The position numbers were made by a program, and so were the translations under genes. Below the pieces are notes generated by a model. That model made no database searches and had not been told where the DNA came from. It was given only the letters and a program-made list of their open reading frames with translations. A DNA stretch of 64,000 nucleotides from Mycolicibacter sp. MU0102 (lineage in GTDB: Bacteria; Actinomycetota; Actinomycetes; Mycobacteriales; Mycobacteriaceae), in contig NZ_OY726398.1 in assembly GCF_963378105.1 (NCBI RefSeq), positions 496,001 to 560,000 on the forward strand, written 5' to 3'. Shown piece after piece: positions 24,313 through 32,425 of this stretch. Numbering within the stretch: the stretch's first letter is position 1; each line of letters begins with the position of its first letter.

Positions 24313-24834
24313 CTATGCCGTCGGTGTTGCGCCGCCCTGCCGCAGCCACGTCGCGGTGAACCGCTGCTCGCTGGTCATCAGCTCGGCCAACTGCCCGCCG
24401 ATGAAACTCTCGATCTTGCCGCCCACCAGCGGGATGTCGACCTGCACGGTCGCGGTCAGCCGCAGCTCACAGCCGCCGGATGCCGGCGCCAGGATCGCGT
24501 CGCCGGACAGCTTTGCCGGTGCGCCGACGACCTTGCCGGTCACCTGGGCGCGTGCGCGCCCGTCGCGCACCGGATGCCATGTCTCGTGCCGCGCCACATC
24601 CAAATTGCCCGGATGAAACTGGGCCGCCAGCGCGGGCAGCTTCTCCCGGTGAATGCCCTGCGTGGTGGCGACGTCGACGCCGCCATCGGGGCCGACGGTC
24701 ATCGCGTCCAACGCCACGACATCGGCTCCGGAGTCGGCCAGCCGGGCTCGCCAGTAGTGCTCGTCGGCGAAGACGGCATACACCTGCTCGACGGTTGCCG
24801 AGTAGTGCTCGGAGAGCGTGAATGTACGCGGCAT
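24313..24834 (-). CDS. DUF2505 protein (START-like fold, Rv0481c-like)
   Basis: A 173-residue protein starting MPRTFTLSEHYSATVEQVYAVFADEHYWRARL, a pattern typical of SRPBCC/START-like DUF2505 proteins, with a central RHETWHPVRDGRARAQVTGKVVG and a C-terminal VQVDIPLVGGKIESFIGGQLAELM. The fold usually binds a hydrophobic ligand. It diverges from murB with only 26 bp between the two start codons, so their promoters must overlap the neighbouring coding region or each other. Confidence 0.85.
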   Translation of the reverse strand: MPRTFTLSEHYSATVEQVYAVFADEHYWRARLADSGADVVALDAMTVGPDGGVDVATTQGIHREKLPALAAQFHPGNLDVARHETWHPVRDGRARAQVTGKVVGAPAKLSGDAILAPASGGCELRLTATVQVDIPLVGGKIESFIGGQLAELMTSEQRFTATWLRQGGATPTA

Positions 24835-24860
24835 AGCTGGTCACGCTACCGTTACCGGCC

Positions 24861-25919
24861 GTGGCGGGTTCCGAGTTCGCGGGCGCGCGTGTCGCTGAGG
24901 CGGTGCCGCTGGCGCCCTTGACCACCCTGCGGGTGGGACCGGTCGCCCGACGGGTCATCACGTGCGCCGACACCGAGCAGATCGTGGCAACGCTGGGTCA
25001 ACTCGACGCGGCCGGTGACCGTCCGCTGCTGCTCGCTGGCGGCTCCAACGTGCTGATCGCCGACGACCTCGAAGACCTGACCGCCGTCGTGTTGGCCAAC
25101 GACGGCATCACCATCAACGGCACTCTGCTGCGCGCCGAAGCCGGCGCAGTCTGGGACGAGGTCGTCGCCCGCGCGGTCGCTGCGAACCTGGGCGGGCTGG
25201 AGTGCTTGTCGGGCATTCCCGGCTCGGCGGGCGCTACCCCGGTGCAGAACGTCGGGGCCTACGGCGTCGAGGTCGCCGACCGCCTGACCCGGGTTCTGCT
25301 GCTGGATCGGCGCAGCGGCGAGGTGCGCTGGACACCGGCGGCCGAGCTGGAACTCGGCTATCGCACCAGCGTGCTCAAGTACTCCGATGCGGTGGTGGTG
25401 CTGGAGGTCGAATTCGAACTGGATGCGGGTGGGCGCAGCGCGCCGCTGCGATACGGCGAGTTGACCACCGCGCTGCAGGCCGCCGACGGCGAGCACCGCG
25501 ACCCGGCAGCGGTCCGCGCCGCGGTGCTGGCGCTGCGCGCGGCAAAGGGCATGGTGCTCGACGCCGATGACCACGACACCTGGAGTGTCGGCTCGTTCTT
25601 TACCAATCCGGTTGTGTCACAAGATGTCTACCGCGGCGTGGCTGATCGGGAAAGCGGATCGGTGCCGCACTGGGAAGCCCCGAGTGGGGTGAAGCTGGCG
25701 GCCGGCTGGCTGGTGGAGCGGTCCGGTTTCAGCAAGGGCTATCCCGGGCCGGATGCGCCGGCGCGACTGTCCACCAAACACGCGTTGGCGTTGACCAACC
25801 GGGGCGGGGCCACCTCCGCCGACATCCTGAGCCTGGCCCGCGTCGTGCGTGACGGGGTGCGGGACGCGTTCGGTATCACCCTGCACCCCGAGCCGGTCCT
25901 GGTCGGGTGCGCGCTGTAA
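24861..25919 (+). CDS. murB: UDP-N-acetylenolpyruvoylglucosamine reductase
   Basis: A 352-residue FAD enzyme that reduces UDP-GlcNAc-enolpyruvate to UDP-MurNAc in peptidoglycan precursor synthesis. Visible are LTTLRVGPVARRVI, the FAD-binding LLLAGGSNVLIADDL and GIPGSAGATPVQNVGAYGVEV, then YRTSVLKY, the proton-donor Ser in SVGSFFTNPVV and the terminal Glu in LHPEPVLVG. GTG start at 24861. It is followed 58 bp on by an L,D-transpeptidase gene, so two cell-wall genes are adjacent, as with Rv0482-Rv0483. Confidence 0.95.
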   Translation: MAGSEFAGARVAEAVPLAPLTTLRVGPVARRVITCADTEQIVATLGQLDAAGDRPLLLAGGSNVLIADDLEDLTAVVLANDGITINGTLLRAEAGAVWDEVVARAVAANLGGLECLSGIPGSAGATPVQNVGAYGVEVADRLTRVLLLDRRSGEVRWTPAAELELGYRTSVLKYSDAVVVLEVEFELDAGGRSAPLRYGELTTALQAADGEHRDPAAVRAAVLALRAAKGMVLDADDHDTWSVGSFFTNPVVSQDVYRGVADRESGSVPHWEAPSGVKLAAGWLVERSGFSKGYPGPDAPARLSTKHALALTNRGGATSADILSLARVVRDGVRDAFGITLHPEPVLVGCAL

Positions 25920-25977
25920 ACCGGGTGTAAGCAGCATCGCAGGTGGTCAGGCGGCTGGGCCGGTATCTTGGAATGCC

Positions 25978-27276
25978 GTGACCCTGAACCGGCGACGTGC
26001 GTTGGCGGCGCTGGCTGCCGGGGTTGTGGCGCCGACCACATTGGCCGGATGTTTCGGTCAGCCCGGGAAGAGCGCCGAGAAGGCGCCACAGTCTGCGCCT
26101 GCCCTGACGTTTGAGCCCGCCCTGGAACACGGAGCGGTGGCCGACGTGCTGCCCACCGCCGCCGTCGCCGTCACGGTGCGCGACGGCTGGTTTCAGCGGG
26201 TGGCGCTGACCAGCCCGGCCGGAAAGGTGCTCAGCGGAACGTTCAACCGGGAGCGCAACCGCTACACCGTCACCGAGCCGTTGGGCTATGACTCCGTCTA
26301 CACCTGGAGCGGGTCGGTGGTGGGGCACGACGGCAATGCGGTGCCGGTCAGCGGCAGCATCACCACGGTCGCGCCCGCCGTCGTCATCGACGGTGGCTTT
26401 CAGCTGGCCGATGGACAGACGGTGGGCGTCGCCGCGCCGGTGATCTTGCAGTTCGACGGGCCGATCGCCGACAAGGCGGCCGTCGAGCGGGCATTGACCG
26501 TCATCACCGAGCCGCCGGTGGAAGGCAGCTGGGCCTGGTTGCCCGACGAGGTGCAGGGGGCCCGGGTGCACTGGCGCAGTCGGGACTATTTCCCGGCCGG
26601 AACCAAGGTCAGCGTCAACGCCAAGCTGTACGGACTGGCGTTCGGCGACGGCGCCTACGGGGCCCAGGACATGTCCCTGGACTTCGCGATCGGCCGGCGC
26701 CAGGTGGTGCGCGCGGAAGTCTCGTCGCACCGCATTCAGGTGGCCCGCGACGAGGGCGTGATCATGGACTTCCCCTGCAGCTACGGCGAAGCCGACAAGC
26801 CGCGCAACGTCACTCGCAACGGCATCCACGTGGTCAGCGAGAAGTACGCGGACTTCTACATGTCCAACCCGGCCGCCGGCTACAGCAACATCCATGAGCG
26901 CTGGGCGGTCCGCATCTCCAACAACGGCGAGTTCATCCACGCCAACCCGGCCAGTGCGGGCGCTCAGGGCAACACCAACGTCACCAACGGCTGCATCAAC
27001 TTGTCGACAGACGACGCCGAGCAGTACTTCCACAGCGCGATCTACGGCGACCCCGTCGAAGTGACCGGCAGCTCGATCGAGCTGTCCTACGCCGACGGGG
27101 ATATCTGGGACTGGGCGGTGGACTGGGACACCTGGGTCTCGATGTCGGCTTTGTCGAGTTCCGAACCACCCCGGACCTCACTGCCCCGCACCGCGCCGGC
27201 CACCCCGACCGACGCGCCGACACTGTCGGGCACGCCCACGACTACGACGAGCTCGAGTCCTTCACCCGGCGGTTAG
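25978..27276 (+). CDS. lprQ: L,D-transpeptidase lipoprotein (LdtE/LprQ-like)
   Basis: A 432-residue lipoprotein that would form 3-3 crosslinks in peptidoglycan. The signal peptide NRRRALAALAAGVVAPTTLAGC has a twin-Arg-like start and a lipobox with Cys25. Two immunoglobulin-like domains (about 45-255) precede the YkuD domain: MSLDFAIGRRQVVRAEV, NGIHVVSEKY, FIHANPAS with His321 and VTNGCINLS with catalytic Cys339. Here Asn replaces the common Ser-His before GC, as I recall for Rv0483. The tail after residue 400 is rich in Ser, Thr and Pro. The GTG at 25978 is chosen because the signal peptide starts there. The last 35 bases overlap the convergent SDR gene. Confidence 0.92.
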   Translation: MTLNRRRALAALAAGVVAPTTLAGCFGQPGKSAEKAPQSAPALTFEPALEHGAVADVLPTAAVAVTVRDGWFQRVALTSPAGKVLSGTFNRERNRYTVTEPLGYDSVYTWSGSVVGHDGNAVPVSGSITTVAPAVVIDGGFQLADGQTVGVAAPVILQFDGPIADKAAVERALTVITEPPVEGSWAWLPDEVQGARVHWRSRDYFPAGTKVSVNAKLYGLAFGDGAYGAQDMSLDFAIGRRQVVRAEVSSHRIQVARDEGVIMDFPCSYGEADKPRNVTRNGIHVVSEKYADFYMSNPAAGYSNIHERWAVRISNNGEFIHANPASAGAQGNTNVTNGCINLSTDDAEQYFHSAIYGDPVEVTGSSIELSYADGDIWDWAVDWDTWVSMSALSSSEPPRTSLPRTAPATPTDAPTLSGTPTTTTSSSPSPGG

Positions 27277-28033
27277 CCCGGGTCGCAGATGCCTGGTCGC
27301 GGGGGCGGATGACGATCTGGTCGAGGTCGACGTGCGGCGGCCGGGAGGACACGAACCCGATCACCTCGGCGATGTCGGCCGCCGTCAGCGGCGTCAGGCC
27401 GGAATAGACGGCGTCAGCGCGGTCGCGGTCGCCTTCGAAGCGCACCAGCGAGAACTCGGTGTCCACCATGCCGGGAGCGATTTCGGTGAGCCGCACCGGC
27501 TTTCCCAGCAGTTCGCCGCGCAGCGTGCGGTGCAGTGCGCTTTGAGCGTGCTTGGCCGAGGTGTAGCCGGCGCCACCGTCATAGATTTCGAACGCCGCGA
27601 TCGAAGTCACCGTGACCACCAGGCCGTCCCCGGACGCGACCAGTTTCGGCAGCAGCGCACGCGTCACCTGCAGGGTGCCCAGCACATTGGTCTCCCACAT
27701 CCAGCGCCAGTGCTCGAGATCGGCCTGTTCTACCGATGCCAGACCCTTGGCGCCGCCGGCGTTGTTGACCAGCACGTTTATTGAACCGGAGAGCGACTCG
27801 CAGACCTGTTCGCACCTCTGGGCCAAGTCGGCGACGGCGGCCGGGTCAGTGACGTCGGTCACTACTGCGGTGCCGCCGATCTCGTCGGCCAGCGCGGCGA
27901 TCCGATCGGCGCGGCGGGCCGCGACGATGACGTGAAAGCCTTGTCCGGCAAGGGTTCTCGCGGTCGCCTCGCCGATGCCTGAGCTGGCGCCGGTGACCAC
28001 CGCAATGCGCTGAGCGTGCGCAGATGTCGTCAT
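27242..28033 (-). CDS. Short-chain dehydrogenase/reductase (Rv0484c-like)
   Basis: A 263-residue classical SDR: TGASSGIGEATARTL cofactor loop, VVTDVTDPAAV (Asp placement for cofactor), LVNNAGGAKG, catalytic Ser in VVTVTSIAAFEIYDGGAG, and YTSAKHAQSALHRTL (YxxxK), followed by IAPGMVDTEFS. It reduces or oxidises an unknown alcohol or carbonyl with NAD(P). It ends inside the 3' end of lprQ on the other strand. It starts 36 bp from the leader peptide of the ROK-mshA unit, so its promoter is back-to-back with that one. Confidence 0.9.
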   Translation of the reverse strand: MTTSAHAQRIAVVTGASSGIGEATARTLAGQGFHVIVAARRADRIAALADEIGGTAVVTDVTDPAAVADLAQRCEQVCESLSGSINVLVNNAGGAKGLASVEQADLEHWRWMWETNVLGTLQVTRALLPKLVASGDGLVVTVTSIAAFEIYDGGAGYTSAKHAQSALHRTLRGELLGKPVRLTEIAPGMVDTEFSLVRFEGDRDRADAVYSGLTPLTAADIAEVIGFVSSRPPHVDLDQIVIRPRDQASATRANRRVKDSSSS

Positions 28034-28056
28034 CGCGTCAACCTTAGTGATCGTGA

Positions 28057-28062
28057 TAGATT
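28057..28062 (+). promoter_or_regulatory. -10 element for a leaderless transcript
   Basis: TAGATT (TANNNT form) ends seven bases before the ATG at 28070. This spacing puts the transcription start on or next to the A of that ATG, as in mycobacterial leaderless mRNAs. No ribosome-binding site precedes the ATG. Confidence 0.65.
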
Positions 28063-28069
28063 CTCAGCT

Positions 28070-28150
28070 ATGTCTCGCAGTGCCCGCTTTCTGACAGCGG
28101 TCTGTCTGGTCGCCCACGGCGCGTGTTGTCGCGCGTGTTGCTGCGCCTGA
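28070..28150 (+). CDS. Cysteine-rich leaderless leader peptide (putative cysteine-responsive attenuator)
   Basis: A 26-codon ORF starting MSRSARFLTAVCLVAHG and ending ACCRACCCA, with six Cys, five of them in the last eight residues. It has no ribosome-binding site and the -10 box is placed for a leaderless mRNA. It lies 90 bp upstream of the ROK regulator that precedes mshA, the first gene of synthesis of mycothiol, a cysteine-containing thiol. Polycysteine leaderless short ORFs that attenuate downstream operons according to cysteine supply are known in mycobacteria. That this is one is inference from codon content and place. Confidence 0.75.
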   Translation: MSRSARFLTAVCLVAHGACCRACCCA

Positions 28151-28166
28151 CCTGCTGCGAGTAGCG

Positions 28167-28225
28167 CTCCTTAGGAGAATCCGCCGGGTCGTAGGCGTAA
28201 ACGGCCCTCATTCGGATTTTTCTCC
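28167..28225 (+). promoter_or_regulatory. Two mutually exclusive hairpins between the Cys leader and the ROK gene
   Basis: GGAG at 28174-28177 can pair with CTCC at 28167-28170 (CTCC-TTA-GGAG). Alternatively GGAGAATCCG at 28174-28183 can pair with CGGATTTTTCTCC at 28213-28225 with a small bulge. The second structure ends five bases before the AAGGA ribosome-binding site at 28230. Such switching is what a ribosome stalled on the Cys codons could influence. Confidence 0.4.
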
Positions 28226-28240
28226 AGACAAGGACATCTC

Positions 28241-29524
28241 GTGCGTACTACCTCTCTCACCGCTCACCTGGCCAGCCACCGCAACGGTCGCCTCCGTTCT
28301 CACCCGCGCGTGGTAGCCCCGGCCCTGCAGCTCGCCGACAGCGCCGGCGCCGAGGTGTTCGCCGCGGTTCGCCAACATGGCCCGGTCGCGCGGGAGGCCA
28401 TCGCCGGCGTCACCTCGCTGAGCGTGGCCACGGTCAACCGCCAGGTCAGTGCGCTGCTGGAAGCCGGATTGCTGCTGGAGCGCGCCGACCTGGCCACGTC
28501 CGGGGCGATCGGGCGGCCGCGTCGGCCGGTGGTGGTCAACCACGAACCGTTCCTCACCCTGGGCCTGCACATCGGGGCCAAGACCACCAGCATTGTGGCC
28601 ACCGACCTGCTCGGACGCACGCTGGACGTCGTCGAGACCCCGACACCGAACAATGGCGCGACGCCGGCGCTGGCATCGCTGGCCGCCAGCGCCAGCCGGT
28701 ACCTGACCCGCTGGCAGAAGCGCCGGCCGCTGTGGGTCGGCGTGGCGACCGGTGGCGCAGTCGACGGGGCCACCGGCCACGTGGACCACCCGCGGCTGGG
28801 CTGGACGGCAGCGCCGGTCGGACCCGTGTTGGCCGAGGAGCTGGGCCTGCCCGTATCGGTGGCCTCCCACGTGGATGCGATGGCCGGGGCGGAACTGCTG
28901 TTCGGGGTGCGGCGGCCGACGGCCAACAGCACCACCAGCCTCTACGTCTACGCCCGCGAAACGGTCGGCTACGCCCTGGTGATCGGCGGCCGGGTGCACA
29001 GCCCGGCCAGTGGTCCCGGCACCATCGCCGGGCTGCCGGTGTACTCGGAACTGCTCGGGGGCACCGGGCATCTGGAGTCCACCGTCAGCGATGAGGCGGT
29101 ACTGGCCGCGGCTCGTCGGTTGCGGCTGCTGCCCGAGGGCAAGGGCGCCGTGTCGGCGGCGGTGACCACCCTGGTGCGCGAGGCGCGCGGCGGTGACGAG
29201 CGAGCGGCGGCACTGCTGACCGAGCGGGCCCGCGCACTGGGCGAAGCGGTCGCGCTGTTGCGCGATGTGCTCAACCCCGATGACCTGGTGGTCGGTGGCC
29301 AGGGTTTCACCGAATACCCCGAGGGCATGGTCGAGGTGGAGCGGGCATTTACGCAGCGCTCAGTGCTCCCGCCGCGCAGCATCCGCGTCACCGCGTTCGG
29401 CAACCGGGTTCAGGAGGCCGGCGCCGGCACCGTGGCACTGGGCGGACTCTACGCCGACCCGGTCGGGGCGATGCGTCGCTCCCGCGGGCCGGTCGCCCGC
29501 GTGGTCCCGGAAGTGTCCGCCTGA
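28241..29524 (+). CDS. ROK-family transcriptional regulator (Rv0485-like)
   Basis: A 427-residue protein with an N-terminal winged helix-turn-helix (EVFAAVRQHGPVAREAIAGVTSLSVATVNRQVSALLEAGLL) and an actin-like ROK sugar-kinase fold (LTLGLHIGAKTTSIVATDLLGR, WVGVATGGAVDGATGHVDHPRLGW, VASHVDAMAGAELLFG, LNPDDLVVGGQGF). The usual zinc-binding CxCGxxGC of ROK kinases is not seen, consistent with a regulator. GTG start with AAGGA. It precedes mshA by 22 bp and lies behind the Cys-rich leader. It matches Rv0485. Confidence 0.92.
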   Translation: MRTTSLTAHLASHRNGRLRSHPRVVAPALQLADSAGAEVFAAVRQHGPVAREAIAGVTSLSVATVNRQVSALLEAGLLLERADLATSGAIGRPRRPVVVNHEPFLTLGLHIGAKTTSIVATDLLGRTLDVVETPTPNNGATPALASLAASASRYLTRWQKRRPLWVGVATGGAVDGATGHVDHPRLGWTAAPVGPVLAEELGLPVSVASHVDAMAGAELLFGVRRPTANSTTSLYVYARETVGYALVIGGRVHSPASGPGTIAGLPVYSELLGGTGHLESTVSDEAVLAAARRLRLLPEGKGAVSAAVTTLVREARGGDERAAALLTERARALGEAVALLRDVLNPDDLVVGGQGFTEYPEGMVEVERAFTQRSVLPPRSIRVTAFGNRVQEAGAGTVALGGLYADPVGAMRRSRGPVARVVPEVSA

Positions 29525-29546
29525 CCGCACCTGTAAAGATGGCGGG

Positions 29547-30893
29547 GTGGGCTATGGCGTCGGAGGGGTCGGAGGCAGCAGAGCCGATGTGCACCGGGTA
29601 GCGCTGCTGTCGGTACACACCTCGCCGCTGGCCCAACCCGGCACCGGCGATGCCGGCGGAATGAACGTCTACGTCCTGCAGAGCGCGCTGCATCTGGCGC
29701 GCCGCGGGGTCGCAGTGGAAGTGTTCACCCGCGCCACATCGTCGATCGACCCGCCGGTGCAGCACGTCGCGCCCGGCGTGCTGGTGCGCAACGTCGTGGC
29801 CGGGCCGTTCGAAGGCCTGGACAAGAACGACCTGCCCACGCAGCTGTGCGCGTTCGCCGCCGGGGTGCTGCGCGCCGAGGCCGCTCACGAGCCCGGCTAC
29901 TACGACGTCGTGCATTCGCACTACTGGCTCTCGGGTCAGGTCGGCTGGCTGGCCGCGGACAGGTGGGCGGTACCACTGGTGCACACCGCGCACACCCTGG
30001 CCGGCGTGAAGAACGCCGCCCTGGCTGCCGGGGACGCCCCGGAACCGCCCCTGCGCGCGGTCGGCGAGCAGCAGGTCGTCGATGCGGCGGACCGGCTGAT
30101 CGTCAACACCGACGACGAGGCACAGCAACTCATCGCCCTGCATGAGGCGGACCCGCGCCGGATCGACGTGGCGCACCCGGGCGTCGACCTGGAGGTGTTT
30201 GAGCCCGGCGACAAGTTGGCAGCGCGGCAGGCGCTGGGGTTATCGGCAGGCGAACCGATCGTGGCGTTCGTCGGCCGCATCCAGCCGCTCAAGGCGCCCG
30301 ACATCCTGCTGCGTGCGGCCGCGAAACTGCCCGGGGTACGCGTGGTGGTGGCCGGCGGACCGTCGGGCAGCAGCGGTTTGGCGGAACCGGGCGGTCTGGT
30401 TCGGCTGGCGGCGGAACTGGGTATCAGTGACCGGGTGACATTCCTGCCACCGCAGTCCCGCGCGGATCTGGCGACGCTGTTCCAAGCCGCCGACCTGGTG
30501 GCGGTGCCGAGCTACTCCGAATCGTTCGGTCTGGTGGCGCTGGAGGCGCAGGCCTGCGGGACGCCGGTGGTTGCCGCGGCCGTCGGCGGGTTGCCGGTGG
30601 CGGTGCGCGACGGGGTCACCGGGCGACTGGTCGACGGGCACGGGATCGAGGCGTGGGCAACCGCTCTCGACGAGCTGCTGCGGCTGTGTTCGGGACCTCG
30701 CGGATGGGCGATGCGCCGGGCCGCCGCCAGCCACGCGGCGCAGTTCTCCTGGGAGCGCACCGTGGACGCCCAGTTGGCCAGCTACTCCCGCGCGATCGAA
30801 GACTTCGCCGCGGCCCGGGGTGGGCGGATGCGGGTGCTCGGATCGGCACGCCGGCCTCGCCGCTGGCCCACCCGGCGCGGGGCACGCGCGTGA
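29547..30893 (+). CDS. mshA: D-inositol-3-phosphate glycosyltransferase (mycothiol synthesis)
   Basis: A 448-residue GT4 enzyme that transfers GlcNAc from UDP-GlcNAc to inositol 3-phosphate, the first committed step of mycothiol. Conserved parts: LLSVHTSPLAQPGTGDAGGMNVYVLQSALHLARRG, YYDVVHSHYWLSGQVGW, VNTDDEAQQLI, VAHPGVDLEVF, AFVGRIQPLKAPDILLRAAAKLPG, and the donor-site SYSESFGLVALEAQACGTPVVAAAVGGLPVAV. GTG at 29547, 22 bp after the ROK gene. The N-terminal extension of Mtb MshA is shorter here. It would share the cysteine-linked control inferred for the leader upstream. Confidence 0.94.
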   Translation: MGYGVGGVGGSRADVHRVALLSVHTSPLAQPGTGDAGGMNVYVLQSALHLARRGVAVEVFTRATSSIDPPVQHVAPGVLVRNVVAGPFEGLDKNDLPTQLCAFAAGVLRAEAAHEPGYYDVVHSHYWLSGQVGWLAADRWAVPLVHTAHTLAGVKNAALAAGDAPEPPLRAVGEQQVVDAADRLIVNTDDEAQQLIALHEADPRRIDVAHPGVDLEVFEPGDKLAARQALGLSAGEPIVAFVGRIQPLKAPDILLRAAAKLPGVRVVVAGGPSGSSGLAEPGGLVRLAAELGISDRVTFLPPQSRADLATLFQAADLVAVPSYSESFGLVALEAQACGTPVVAAAVGGLPVAVRDGVTGRLVDGHGIEAWATALDELLRLCSGPRGWAMRRAAASHAAQFSWERTVDAQLASYSRAIEDFAAARGGRMRVLGSARRPRRWPTRRGARA

Positions 30894-30930
30894 GCTGCCT
30901 GGCAGCACTGCGCGTCCTATCGGCGCCGAG

Positions 30931-30979
30931 TGTGCGGTTTGCGAGGTGCGCCCCGGTGTATTGCCGAGTAAACCGCACA
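30931..30979. repeat. 10-bp perfect inverted repeat with 29-base loop upstream of the YbjN-like gene
   Basis: TGTGCGGTTT at 30931-30940 and AAACCGCACA at 30970-30979. GCCGAGT occurs just before the left arm (30925-30931) and again just before the right arm (30963-30969), so part of the element is also a direct repeat. It fills the mshA-YbjN gap. It may be a terminator for mshA or a small palindromic repeat element. Confidence 0.6.
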
Positions 30980-31002
30980 GTCGACGCGCACAGGAGGCAG
31001 TG

Positions 31003-31587
31003 GTGGGCGTGAACCGGGGCGATGTCCAGGAGCTCATCGAGAGCACGCTGCAGGCCGCCGAGCTGATCTACTCGCCGACGCCGGGCTCCCACGGCGGGCT
31101 GCCGGGGCTGATCGTCGAACTGCCCGGCGAGCGCAAGCTCAAGACCAACACCATCCTCAGCATCGGGGAGCACTCGGTGCGCGTCGAGGCGTTCGTCTGC
31201 CGCCAGCCCGACGAGAACCACGCCGGTGTCTACCGCTACCTGCTCAAGCGCAACCGCCGCTTGTACGGGGTGGCCTACACCCTGGACAACGTCGGCGACA
31301 TCTACCTGGTCGGCCGGATCTCGCTGACGTCAGTGACCGCCGAGGAGATCGACCGAGTGCTCGGGCAGGTGCTCGAAGCCGTCGACTTCGACTTCAATAC
31401 GTTGCTGGAGTTGGGATTTGCCACCTCGATCCAGAAGGAATGGGAGTGGCGGGTGTCCACCGGACAGTCGCTGAAGAACCTGCGGGCGTTCGAGCATCTG
31501 CGCCCGACGACGATTCAGAGCGCGCAGCGCGATGCGGAGGAGTCGGGCAGTGACATCGACACGGATGGTGACGACGCGACGTCGTAG
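31003..31587 (+). CDS. YbjN-family sensory/chaperone-like protein (Rv0487-like)
   Basis: A 194-residue protein with the YbjN domain: VQELIESTLQAAELIY, GLIVELPGERKLKTNTILSIGEHSVRVEAFVCRQPDENHAGVYRYLLKRNRRLYGVAYTLDNVGDIYLVGRISL, and AEEIDRVLGQVLEAVDFDFNTLLELGF. GTG at 31003 with AGGAGG five bases upstream; a second GTG two codons on is possible. The acidic tail (ESGSDIDTDGDDATS) is unstructured. It matches Rv0487. Family members act in type III secretion chaperone-like folds or stress tolerance, but no role is assigned here. Confidence 0.87.
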   Translation: MGVNRGDVQELIESTLQAAELIYSPTPGSHGGLPGLIVELPGERKLKTNTILSIGEHSVRVEAFVCRQPDENHAGVYRYLLKRNRRLYGVAYTLDNVGDIYLVGRISLTSVTAEEIDRVLGQVLEAVDFDFNTLLELGFATSIQKEWEWRVSTGQSLKNLRAFEHLRPTTIQSAQRDAEESGSDIDTDGDDATS

Positions 31588-31602
31588 CCAGCCGACCACC
31601 GG

Positions 31603-32349
31603 TCAGTGCAGGGTGACGTCGCGATTCGCGTTGGCTTCGATGCGGCGGGCGGCGACCGCCGCGGCGTCGGCGGGCATGCTGTTCGTCGGGTAATCCAGAT
31701 GCCCGAACGGGATGCCGTCAGTGCCGTCGCAGACGGCGTCATTGTGAGCGCAATACTCGCGGGTCTTGGCCGCGTACAGCGGGCCGACCTGGACCGGCGG
31801 CGCGTCGTAGCGCCGGATGAACGTTGCCGAGGGCTTCCCGAACAGGATCACCGCCGCGACGTGGTCGGCCACCACATCGGGCATCGGCCGCGGCAGATCC
31901 GGCACCAACTCGTCCGGTAACCCGGTCGGCACCGACTGCGCCGTCGCATAACCGGTGACCGCTGCGCCCTGGGAGTAGCCGCCCAACACGATCTGGGTGT
32001 CCGGACAGTCCAGGGCTGTCCACTCGATGTGGCTGACCTCGTCGCGGATCCCGGCGATGACGCTTCGGTCGAAGTCGAGACCGCTGGAAAAGCCACTCGC
32101 GGCGGCGTAGTTGACCGGATATACCGCCAACGATCGGTCGGTGAGCGTGGCGCGCAGCGCCTTGACGAAGGCCTGCCCGACCTTGCCGACGCCGGGCGGT
32201 TCCTCGCTGCCCCGGGCGAAGACCACTTCGACGTCGGCGCACGGTGTGGCGCGCGCAGCTGGCGACGCGCCGGTCAGCGGTACTGCCGCGATCGTCAGCA
32301 GCGCGGCGGCCAGGAGGCAGGGAAGCGGCCGCAGTCGGGGCACGTGCAC
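31603..32349 (-). CDS. Secreted cutinase-family serine esterase
   Basis: A 248-residue alpha/beta hydrolase with a signal peptide (RLRPLPCLLAAALLTIAAVPLTGASPAARA). The cutinase core starts PCADVEVVFARGSEEPPGVGKVGQAF. The nucleophile is Ser126 in GGYSQGAAVTGYA; the acid is likely in the CDGTDGIPFGHLDYPTN segment, which also supplies a His. Four Cys are placed for the family disulfides. Mycobacterial relatives (Culp) hydrolyse lipids or esters at the cell surface. GTG at 32349. It is convergent with the YbjN-like gene (15 bp) and divergent from gpm1. I recall a LysE-type transporter (Rv0488) at this place in M. tuberculosis. Confidence 0.9.
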   Translation of the reverse strand: MHVPRLRPLPCLLAAALLTIAAVPLTGASPAARATPCADVEVVFARGSEEPPGVGKVGQAFVKALRATLTDRSLAVYPVNYAAASGFSSGLDFDRSVIAGIRDEVSHIEWTALDCPDTQIVLGGYSQGAAVTGYATAQSVPTGLPDELVPDLPRPMPDVVADHVAAVILFGKPSATFIRRYDAPPVQVGPLYAAKTREYCAHNDAVCDGTDGIPFGHLDYPTNSMPADAAAVAARRIEANANRDVTLH

Positions 32350-32425
32350 ACCACACCCCCGATCCCGGTTGTCGGACCTTCCTTCGACGGTAACCCGAAT
32401 CAGTGCCCGTGAGACACTGACGCCC

